DNA of 5,980 nt, taken from assembly GCA_905201175.1 (NCBI GenBank), contig CAJKNC010000095.1, forward strand, positions 1 to 5,980. Direction: 5' to 3'. The translations under genes and the position numbers were made by a program. The DNA is from an uncultured Succinatimonas sp. (GTDB taxonomy: Bacteria; Pseudomonadota; Gammaproteobacteria; Enterobacterales; Succinivibrionaceae). Below are positions 1 to 5,660 of the stretch, one piece after another (the first letter of the stretch is position 1; every line of letters begins with the position of its first letter). The notes beneath the pieces are model-generated. The model saw only the letters and a program-made list of their open reading frames with translations, did not search any database and was not told where the DNA came from.

Positions 1-18
1 TGCTGTTTTTCTTTCCAT
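1..18 (-). CDS. 5' end of an unidentified downstream operon gene (partial)
   Basis: An ATG at 18-16 opens a reading frame reading M-E-R-K-T-A before the window ends. A strong GAGGAG Shine-Dalgarno sits 8 nt upstream and overlaps the stop codon of the regulator gene, so the start is well supported although only six codons are visible. The 12-nt gap and shared strand make it part of the transporter-sulfatase-regulator operon. Six residues are too few to assign any family. From context it could be a catabolic enzyme, another sulfatase or a sulfatase-maturating enzyme, but nothing here distinguishes these. Confidence 0.65.
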
Positions 19-26
19 TTTTATAT

Positions 27-33
27 CTCCTCA
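27..33 (-). promoter_or_regulatory. Shine-Dalgarno overlapping the regulator stop codon
   Basis: On the minus strand the bases read TGAGGAG: the TGA terminates the regulator and the following GAGGAG lies 8 nt before the ATG at 18. This places the ribosome binding site of the next gene in the termination site of the previous one, a typical translational coupling arrangement. It is the main evidence that a real gene starts at the window edge. Confidence 0.7.
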
Positions 34-1089
34 CTTATCCCTTTTCCAGAAATCTTTAAAATCTTTCTTTTCTATCATCAAAAGCAGATTTTTTGCTACC
101 AGCTGTCCGATCAAATAGCCTTGATTTAAAGAACAGGTCACATCATTAAAAAATTCGCTTGAGGAAAGATCCATGCAGACGATATTGAATTTCTTCCCCA
201 TTTTCTTTACAGCTAATTTTACTAGCTTGTAAATTATGCTGTTGCAGCAGACTATAGCTGTACATTGAGGAATATTCTGCAGAAATTTTTCAATATTTTT
301 ATCAAAGCCGCTGTCATTATGAGCATCATCAGAGACGCACCATTTAATATAGCTGTCATCTAGATGAATTTTATGCTTCTGCATGGCTTCATACATGCCA
401 TGAAACTTTTCTACTGACTGATAATTATCACAGACAAAAATGCCTGCTATCTTCTCATGCCCCATGGCAATTAGATAGGAAGTCAGCTTAAAGGCAGCTA
501 AGCGGCCATCTATAATAACCTTAGGATAATTTAATTCCTTATAGTAATTATTATAAAAAATGATAGGAATATTTAATTCATCATAACATTTTTTATATAA
601 GGATAAGTTTGGATTTAATAATGAAGCCTTAACGCCGTCGACAATAAAACCATCAAAATTCTCATGCATCAAGGTTTCTATGCAGTTTTTTTCGTTTGCA
701 AATTTATTATCTGTAACATAGCTCTTGCAGTAAACATCTTTTTCATCAAATATGCTTTTTATGCCTAGCTGCAGATCGTTATTTGCCTTGCGATCATGTC
801 CCTGCAAAATAAGAGCTATTTTTAAATCTGCGTTCTTTTCTTTTATAGAAATTCTTTGCTTTAAGACATTATCTTTATTGAAAAAGGTTCCCGAGCCCTG
901 GACTTTATAAATAATTCCCTGAGAACAAAGCAAATCAATAGCCTGTCTTACAGTAAAACGGCTAACGGCAAGACTTTCTGATAGAGAATTTTCAGAGGGC
1001 AGCTTATTATTAGAGGAAAATTTATTTTTCTCTAAATAATCAATCAAATAACTTACTACTAACTGAGTCTTCTTATCCTGTCTTGCCAT
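31..1089 (-). CDS. AraR-type transcriptional regulator (GntR wHTH plus LacI/PBP1-like sensor domain)
   Basis: This is a 352-residue DNA-binding regulator. Residues about 5-72 form a GntR-type winged helix: LPSE at 30-33, the helix-turn-helix from LSESLAVSRFTVRQA (36-50), and the wing QGSGTFF (64-70). From about residue 88 to 340 follows a periplasmic-binding-protein-like sensor of the LacI/PBP1 type, with recognisable landmarks: FDGFIVDG (145-152), NIPIIFYNNYY (173-183), the MGHEKIAGIF segment (209-218), and IVCMDLSSSEFF (303-314), where LacI relatives have VGYDDS. This combination is that of AraR, the arabinose repressor of Bacillus, about 360 residues long. The effector here need not be arabinose. 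The protein ends soon after MIEKKDF and lacks the usual closing P-x-L-x-x-R strand of the family. The start is fixed by an in-frame stop two codons upstream. Its position inside the operon suggests autoregulation and control of the transporter and sulfatase; that role is inferred. Confidence 0.88.
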   Translation of the reverse strand: MARQDKKTQLVVSYLIDYLEKNKFSSNNKLPSENSLSESLAVSRFTVRQAIDLLCSQGIIYKVQGSGTFFNKDNVLKQRISIKEKNADLKIALILQGHDRKANNDLQLGIKSIFDEKDVYCKSYVTDNKFANEKNCIETLMHENFDGFIVDGVKASLLNPNLSLYKKCYDELNIPIIFYNNYYKELNYPKVIIDGRLAAFKLTSYLIAMGHEKIAGIFVCDNYQSVEKFHGMYEAMQKHKIHLDDSYIKWCVSDDAHNDSGFDKNIEKFLQNIPQCTAIVCCNSIIYKLVKLAVKKMGKKFNIVCMDLSSSEFFNDVTCSLNQGYLIGQLVAKNLLLMIEKKDFKDFWKRDK

Positions 1090-1099
1090 ATTTTACTTA

Positions 1100-2452
1100 T
1101 TAATCCTCAATTACAGCATCGATATTTTCAGCTTCCTTGATCATTTCAATAAGACGCTTGCGCAAGCTAGCTTTAATATCTTTATATTTTATATCATCGA
1201 TTTTATTTTCAAGCTGATAAGGATCGACCGTCAGATCATATAAAAAATCATCCCTGTAATAATCTGTACTAGCCTTCTCTCCGCCCTGAATATTCGGCGC
1301 ATAAACGCTATAGCAATATTTATCAGTACGAATAGCGCGTCCTAATCGGCTCTCTGATATCTGGATAAAGGCCTCATTCTTTCTATGTTCATCTTTATGC
1401 TGTACAACATCTAAAAGATTTTCGCCGATCATCTCCTTGCCGACATCAATTCCTGCAAGAGCACAAATTGTCTTTGGCAAAGATTCTGTGCTTACAACAT
1501 CATCAACAGCTATTCCGCCTTTAAACGGTCCTCCAGCTATTACTAAAGGAACATGAACCGCTGCATCGTGACAGGTTCTCTTATAGTCATCATAGCCGTT
1601 AAGATGAGCATCTGTATTTCTGGTTTTAAAATGTGAGCCATGATCTGAGGCAAAAATGATTACCGTATTATCAAAAAGATTTTCGTCTTTTAATCTTTGA
1701 ACAATGCGTCCTAAATTTTTATCTAGGCTTGCACACTGTCCAATGTAATCTGGATATTCTTCTTTAGCATTGCCGCCTAAAACCTGCAAATCATAGGGTA
1801 ATTTAACATCCTTGTAAAGTTCCTTAGATCCGTCAGGACCTTCATAGTGCTTATGATCATTCTGATGATGCGGCTCAATTTGAGAAATGGTCATGAAGAA
1901 AGGCTTCTTTTTGTCATACTGATCAAAGAATTCCAAAGCAAAATCAGTTATGCAGTCTGCTCTGTAGCCCTTAAACTCACGCTTATTGTTATTTTCATCA
2001 AATACATAGCCGTCATAGCCGTGAGAAGTAAACTCAAGCACATCAGCAACTCGCCAAAAGCCCGTATAACCGCCTCTATACTCCAAAGGTACAGCCGTAA
2101 CGGTATGATCTATTACAGGCTTTGCCTCCAGCTCACCCTCTGAAGCTAAATGCCATTTGCCTATATATGCAGTTTCATAGCCGGCCTCTTCGATATAATT
2201 TGCCAAAGTCTTTATGTTAAGAGGCAGCATCTTGTTATTTCTAAAACATCCTGTCGTTGTTGCATATTTTCCTGTCTGAAAAATTGAACGGCAGGGACCG
2301 CAGACAGGCTGAGGTGAAATTGCCGTATTAAAGGCGACGCCTTCTTTTGCAAGTGCATCCAAATTCGGGGTTATATTCAGCTCTTGACCAAAACAACCAC
2401 AGGTATCATATCTTTGCTGATCGGTAAAATAAAATATAATATTGTATGGCAT
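1100..2452 (-). CDS. Type I (formylglycine-dependent) sulfatase, cytoplasmic
   Basis: This is a 450-residue alkaline-phosphatase-superfamily hydrolase that should cleave a sulfate ester. The active-site Cys51 lies in C-G-P-C-R (51-55), a C-x-P-x-R signature whose Cys is converted to formylglycine; the usual Ser/Ala at position four is Cys54 here. Other expected residues are metal ligand Asp11 (followed by Gln12, as in choline sulfatase and phosphonate monoester hydrolases), GKWH with Lys99 and His101, EPHH at 193-196, metal ligands Asp270-His271 in SDHGSHFKTRN, and YKRTCHDAAVHVPL (290-303) with Lys291 and His295. The first beta strand begins at residue 3, so there is no signal peptide and the enzyme should act in the cytoplasm. 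It starts 1 nt after the tctA-like stop, with GAGGAA 7 nt upstream. Length is usual for the family. The substrate cannot be read from sequence; a phosphonate or phosphodiester hydrolase remains a less likely alternative. No maturase gene is visible in the window. Confidence 0.92.
   Translation of the reverse strand: MPYNIIFYFTDQQRYDTCGCFGQELNITPNLDALAKEGVAFNTAISPQPVCGPCRSIFQTGKYATTTGCFRNNKMLPLNIKTLANYIEEAGYETAYIGKWHLASEGELEAKPVIDHTVTAVPLEYRGGYTGFWRVADVLEFTSHGYDGYVFDENNNKREFKGYRADCITDFALEFFDQYDKKKPFFMTISQIEPHHQNDHKHYEGPDGSKELYKDVKLPYDLQVLGGNAKEEYPDYIGQCASLDKNLGRIVQRLKDENLFDNTVIIFASDHGSHFKTRNTDAHLNGYDDYKRTCHDAAVHVPLVIAGGPFKGGIAVDDVVSTESLPKTICALAGIDVGKEMIGENLLDVVQHKDEHRKNEAFIQISESRLGRAIRTDKYCYSVYAPNIQGGEKASTDYYRDDFLYDLTVDPYQLENKIDDIKYKDIKASLRKRLIEMIKEAENIDAVIED
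1104..1108 (-). promoter_or_regulatory. Distant Shine-Dalgarno for the regulator
   Basis: The only convincing purine-rich element before the regulator start is GAGGA, formed by the last Glu-Asp codons of the sulfatase, 14 nt from the ATG at 1089. The closer sequence, TAAGTAAAAT, is a poor match to 16S rRNA. This is the widest and weakest ribosome binding site in the operon and is consistent with low, coupled synthesis of the repressor. Confidence 0.4.
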
Positions 2453-2453
2453 A

Positions 2454-3962
2454 TTATTTTTCCTCTTGAGCTAATTTTTCATGTTTCATTTCGATTTTTT
2501 TGCTTTTAAAAATTGCGTATAAAGCAACAGCAATTAAAGCTATGATTCCTAAACAATATGGTGAACTTACAAAAATGCTAGGATCTCCGTCAGATAACAA
2601 AAGGGCTCTTCTGAAATTAGTTTCAGTCATATTTCCAAGGACTAAACCTAATAAAATCGGTACTGCAGGCAAATCAAGTTTTCTGCAAATCCAGGCTATA
2701 GCGCCAAATGCCAAGACAACCGTAATGTCAAAATAATTTTTGTTTACGCTGTAAGCGCCAGCAAAGCAGAAGATTACTATTATTGGAGTTAAAATTTCCT
2801 GAGGAATAGATAATACCTTGGCAAATAAACGGGTAAATGCAAGACCTTGAATCAGCATAAAAATATTTACTAGGATAAGGCCTATCATAATGGCGTACAT
2901 AATATCGCCGTCGGTTGTAAATAAAGATAAGCCGGGATTCAAGCCGTTTATCATCAGAGCTGATAGCATGATGGCTACCGTTCCGTCACCAGGAATGCCT
3001 AAGGTTAAAAGCGGGATCAGGGTTGCACCGGTTACAGCGTTATTAGCAGATTCCGCAGCAGCAATTCCTTCAACAGAGCCTTTGCCGAACTCTTCTTTAT
3101 GCTTTGACATATTCTTAGCCTGACTGTAGCTAATCCATGAAGCCTCAGAAGCACCTGTGCCTGGAATAATTCCCACAATTACGCCGATAATGGATGATAG
3201 GAAAATTGGTCTGATAATGCGTTTTTTCTCATCCTTAGTGAGAATGCCGTCATCGATTTTCTTTCTTAAATTTAATTTGATATTTGAAACAACGCCCTCT
3301 GCTTTGGCCATTATTTCTACTAAGGCAAATAAGCCTATGAGGCAGACGGCCAGATCTAAGCCTAAGTAAAGTCTGTCAATGCCGAAGGTTAATCTGTCAT
3401 ATCCGGTCATGCTGTCAGAGCCGACACAGGAAAGCAGAAGCCCTAAGCAGGCTGCCATAATGCCTTTGACAATACTCTTTCCTGAAACGCCGGCAATAAT
3501 GGTAAGACCGAAAAGACAAACCATAAAATACTCTGCTGTGCCGAGCTGTGCAGCAACTTTTGCTACCTGCGGACCTAGGAACAACAAAGTTAAAGCAGAA
3601 AATACGCCGCCGAAGGTTGAAGCATATAAGGCAATCTTTAAAGCTACTTTAGTTCGTCCCATCTTTGATAAAGGATGTCCGTCAAGCATGGTTGCGGCTG
3701 CATGAGGAGTACCTGGGGTATTAATTAAAATTGCACTGACCGATCCTGCATAGCCGCCGGCACAATAAATGCCTAAAAGGAACATCATTCCAGGAATCGC
3801 CGTAAGCTGATAGGTTACAGGCAAAAACAAGATTACGCATAAAATTACGCTCAGACCAGGAATAGCCGCAAAGATCGCACCGATAAAAACACCGATATTG
3901 ATCCATAAAATGTTTTCAAACGTAAACAGCAACGCACTTGCAGGAGCAATATATTCAAGCAT
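2454..3962 (-). CDS. tctA: TTT transporter large membrane subunit, TctA family
   Basis: This 502-residue polytopic inner-membrane protein is the translocation subunit of a tripartite tricarboxylate transporter, a secondary system driven by an ion gradient and fed by a periplasmic receptor. Family hallmarks are visible in both halves: G-x-I-F-A-A-I-P-G-L (28-37), Y-A-G-S-V-S-A-I-L-I-N-T-P-G-T-P (71-86), DGHPLSKMGR (94-103), then GIIPGTGASEASW (264-276), ESANNAV (304-310), and LGIPGDGTVAIML (321-333). The repeated P-G-x motifs reflect the internal duplication of the family. A charged loop at about 220-252 separates the halves, and the tail (487-502) is short and charged. Length is typical at about 500. 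AGGAG lies 8 nt before the start, inside the stop codon region of the tctB-like gene. The solute is unknown; linkage to a sulfatase suggests a sulfated or otherwise anionic organic compound. Confidence 0.95.
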   Translation of the reverse strand: MLEYIAPASALLFTFENILWINIGVFIGAIFAAIPGLSVILCVILFLPVTYQLTAIPGMMFLLGIYCAGGYAGSVSAILINTPGTPHAAATMLDGHPLSKMGRTKVALKIALYASTFGGVFSALTLLFLGPQVAKVAAQLGTAEYFMVCLFGLTIIAGVSGKSIVKGIMAACLGLLLSCVGSDSMTGYDRLTFGIDRLYLGLDLAVCLIGLFALVEIMAKAEGVVSNIKLNLRKKIDDGILTKDEKKRIIRPIFLSSIIGVIVGIIPGTGASEASWISYSQAKNMSKHKEEFGKGSVEGIAAAESANNAVTGATLIPLLTLGIPGDGTVAIMLSALMINGLNPGLSLFTTDGDIMYAIMIGLILVNIFMLIQGLAFTRLFAKVLSIPQEILTPIIVIFCFAGAYSVNKNYFDITVVLAFGAIAWICRKLDLPAVPILLGLVLGNMTETNFRRALLLSDGDPSIFVSSPYCLGIIALIAVALYAIFKSKKIEMKHEKLAQEEK

Positions 3963-3970
3963 AAAACCTA

Positions 3971-3976
3971 CTCCTA
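3971..3976 (-). promoter_or_regulatory. Shine-Dalgarno fused to the tctB stop codon
   Basis: The minus strand reads TAGGAG: TAG ends the tctB-like gene and AGGAG serves the tctA-like start 8 nt later. Terminating ribosomes would sit directly on the next initiation site, which fits balanced production of the two membrane subunits. The same design recurs at 27-33. Confidence 0.65.
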
Positions 3977-4489
3977 GAACCTGACATTAAGACCAAAGTA
4001 AAATGCTATATAAATCAATACAGCAAGTAAGGATGCAATCAAATAATAAGAATTTTTCTTGCACTTAAAGAAAATTAGGAATGCAAATACGCAGAATAAG
4101 GCGCCCAATAAAAAGATGTCCGTTAAGCTGGCAATAAAATAGGTGCCTAAAAAGATTAAGAAAATTATTAATGCTTTGACTTCAACGAGCATATTGATAT
4201 TTTTACGCTCAATGCTCTGTCCCTTAAATACTTTAAAAGCATCCTTTAAGATTAAATATGCGCTGCAGATTAACAGGATCCACATCAATAAAGAAGGGAA
4301 AGCGCGTCCATTAACGACGTGATTCTCTCCTACAGGTATCTGCGTATCCATGGTCAATAGAATAAACAGAGCAAACAGCGCCATCACAATGCCGCTGGCC
4401 AAATCAATCGGCAGCGAAATATTCTTCTGCTCAAGCCGTACGGCAACAGGCCTGCAGAGCGCCTCTATTTTCTCAACTATAAATCGCAT
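3974..4489 (-). CDS. tctB: TTT transporter small membrane subunit, TctB family
   Basis: This is a 171-residue small membrane protein encoded between the receptor and TctA genes, the classical tctCBA order. Hydrophobic segments lie at about 30-46, 65-82, 105-123, 125-143 and 147-166, which fits the four or five helices of TctB proteins. The R-A-F-P segment (62-65) just before the second helix is commonly conserved in the family. TctB sequences diverge strongly, so assignment rests mainly on size, topology and position. A hydrophilic N-terminus of about 28 residues precedes the first helix and is somewhat long. AGGGAG lies upstream of the ATG, with GGAG ending 5 nt before it. It forms the membrane complex with TctA; its own role is thought to be structural or stabilising. 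Confidence 0.88.
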   Translation of the reverse strand: MRFIVEKIEALCRPVAVRLEQKNISLPIDLASGIVMALFALFILLTMDTQIPVGENHVVNGRAFPSLLMWILLICSAYLILKDAFKVFKGQSIERKNINMLVEVKALIIFLIFLGTYFIASLTDIFLLGALFCVFAFLIFFKCKKNSYYLIASLLAVLIYIAFYFGLNVRF

Positions 4490-4516
4490 AACTGCTCCCT
4501 ATGAATAATGCTGTTA

Positions 4517-4539
4517 AAAGGCAGATTAAATCTGCCTTT
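4517..4539 (-). terminator. Intercistronic hairpin between receptor and membrane-subunit genes
   Basis: A perfect 10-bp inverted repeat (AAAGGCAGAT and ATCTGCCTTT) with a 3-nt loop begins 8 nt after the receptor stop codon. In the operon transcript the stem is followed by only a short U run (CCUUUU then AACAG), so it looks like a leaky terminator or a 3'-end stabilising structure rather than a full terminator. Such a stem would leave the receptor mRNA more abundant than the downstream permease mRNA, a usual need in binding-protein-dependent transport. The stem is directly visible; its role is inferred. Confidence 0.6.
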
Positions 4540-4547
4540 ACATATAG

Positions 4548-5507
4548 CTATAAAATCACATCCTTATACTCATTGATGATATTTCTTACATTCTGTAAAT
4601 GTTCCTCAACCTGCTCAGGAGTCATAGGATCAACTTCAATTAACATAGTATTGAGCATCCAATCAGAGACTTCCTTATCCTTTAAGATTTCGTTGTAAAG
4701 AGCTCTCAGCTTCTCTACCTTCTCAGCATCAGTGCCGGCTCTGGCCATAACAAAGCAGCAGTTTTTAAAATATGGGTAATTGTATGCACCCACGCCTTCA
4801 ACTCCGGCAAAAGGTCCATGAGATAAAGGCTTATTGTCAAAGGCAGCCACAACATTTACTAAGCCCTGCTCTGAAGCCTCTAAAATTTGACTTTGATGAG
4901 ATATAGCAAATACAGTTTCACCGCGGGATACAGCCTGAGCTGCCTCAGCTGCAGATGTATAAGGGGTAAGCTTTAATTTGTCAGCTGCCCCCATAGATGA
5001 AAACAGCGCAGCAGCTAAGAAAGCTTCTGATGAGGTTGCGCCGTTAACTGCAACATTGATGGTGTCAGCTGTATTTTTTACATAATCCTGAAGCTCTGGT
5101 ATGGATTTAATATTAAGCTTCGACTGGCATGACAAAACGAAAATAGACGAATATAAGTTCTCAACATAAGCAAAATCGTCTTCAGTGAACTTCATCTTAT
5201 TAGGATCGATAATCGGAGTAATTGACAAGACTCCTTCGCCGGCAAATACTAAATTAGGATCATTTGCCTTTTTATCTAAAACCCAAGTATTTATAGTAGC
5301 AACATCACCTTTGATAGCCTCAGATACCAGAATATAATCCTGAGAATATTTTGTAGATAAGGTAGAAGCTTTCTGACTTACTACAGCCGCAACGCCTGAC
5401 GGGGCCCAAGGACAGGTTACTGTCCAGGTCTCTTTATCAGAACAGGCTGTTGCCATTATTGATAAAGCAGCTGCTGCACATAAAATGCCTTTTATGCCTA
5501 ATTTCAT
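4548..5507 (-). CDS. tctC: TTT transporter solute-binding protein, TctC/Bug family, divergent
   Basis: This is a 319-residue exported solute receptor. The N-terminus has basic residues (K2, K6), a hydrophobic core (7-18) and M-A-T-A-C at 18-22. The last part fits an Ala-x-Ala signal peptidase I site and also, less well, a lipobox with Cys22, so the mature protein is either soluble in the periplasm or lipid-anchored. The mature start TWTVTCPWAPSG (27-38) corresponds to the Bug first strand and ligand loop, usually V-P-x-x-x-G-G-x-x-D; here the second Gly and the Asp are lost (SGVAA). The rest follows the two-lobed Bug plan: NLVFAGEGVLSITP (85-98), FVLSCQSKLNIKSIPELQDYVK (123-144), and the C-terminal KVEKLRALYNEILKDKEVSDWM (263-284). 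It is the first gene of the operon, with AGGAAGAG before its start. It delivers the solute to the TctAB permease; the ligand is unknown. Confidence 0.88.
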   Translation of the reverse strand: MKLGIKGILCAAAALSIMATACSDKETWTVTCPWAPSGVAAVVSQKASTLSTKYSQDYILVSEAIKGDVATINTWVLDKKANDPNLVFAGEGVLSITPIIDPNKMKFTEDDFAYVENLYSSIFVLSCQSKLNIKSIPELQDYVKNTADTINVAVNGATSSEAFLAAALFSSMGAADKLKLTPYTSAAEAAQAVSRGETVFAISHQSQILEASEQGLVNVVAAFDNKPLSHGPFAGVEGVGAYNYPYFKNCCFVMARAGTDAEKVEKLRALYNEILKDKEVSDWMLNTMLIEVDPMTPEQVEEHLQNVRNIINEYKDVIL

Positions 5508-5539
5508 TTTCTCTTCCTCGCAATATAGAAAACTCTCTG

Positions 5540-5568
5540 TTTATAGATTAGCAATTATTTTTGATAAA
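5540..5568 (-). promoter_or_regulatory. Candidate promoter of the transporter-sulfatase operon
   Basis: On the minus strand TTTATC (5568-5563) and TATAAA (5545-5540) are separated by 17 bp, matching three and five positions of the sigma-70 -35 and -10 consensus. Transcription would begin near 5533 and leave a leader of about 25 nt carrying the AGGAAGAG ribosome binding site. The region is AT-rich, so chance matches are easy and the assignment is tentative. Confidence 0.3.
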
Positions 5569-5577
5569 AAATACAAG

Positions 5578-5603
5578 ATTGCGCACAATTTAAACAAATT
5601 TGT
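5578..5603. promoter_or_regulatory. Two adjacent palindromes, candidate operators for the AraR-type regulator
   Basis: ATTGCGCACAAT (5578-5589) is a 12-bp palindrome with one mismatched pair, and ACAAATTTGT (5594-5603) is a perfect 10-bp palindrome. Their centres are 15 bp apart. Both contain ACAA or CAAT half-sites facing TTG/TTGT half-sites, which resembles the TTGT/ACAA symmetry of known AraR operators. They lie between the candidate divergent promoters and cover the -35 area of the rightward one, a suitable place for repression. Assignment to this regulator is inference from position and symmetry. Confidence 0.35.
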
Positions 5604-5608
5604 CTGGT

Positions 5609-5614
5609 TATAAT
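5609..5614 (+). promoter_or_regulatory. Candidate -10 box for the TSUP gene
   Basis: A perfect TATAAT lies 46 nt before the TSUP start codon, implying a start near 5621 and a leader of about 40 nt. No good -35 hexamer lies 16-18 bp upstream; that stretch (CAATTT and its neighbours) is part of the palindromic segment. The promoter may be weak or activator-dependent. Confidence 0.4.
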
Positions 5615-5660
5615 TAATTTCAAAATACTACTGCGATGAAAATACTGATATGGAGATAAT

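Noticed and set aside
1847..2143. Open frame of 98 codons on the plus strand inside the sulfatase gene
   Set aside because: It lies wholly antisense to a gene with intact family motifs, and its protein resembles no family.
2500..3705. Several plus-strand open frames opposite the tctA-like gene
   Set aside because: They are antisense shadows of a highly conserved permease gene, rich in Pro, Ser and Lys from reverse reading of membrane codons.
3721..3906. 61-codon minus-strand frame inside the tctA-like gene
   Set aside because: It is a shifted reading of the conserved TctA region and has no ribosome binding site or known motif.
4501..4698. 65-codon plus-strand frame across the hairpin and the receptor gene end
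   Set aside because: It reads through the stem-loop and antisense to the receptor; no sign of a real protein.
5561..5576. Possible FNR-like site beginning TTGAT
   Set aside because: Only the left half-site matches; the right half (AATAC or ATACAA) does not fit ATCAA at the required spacing.
5622..5646. Direct repeat AAAATACT at 5622-5629 and 5639-5646 in the TSUP leader
   Set aside because: Eight AT-rich bases repeated once at 17-bp spacing are easily explained by chance; no symmetry or known site supports a role.
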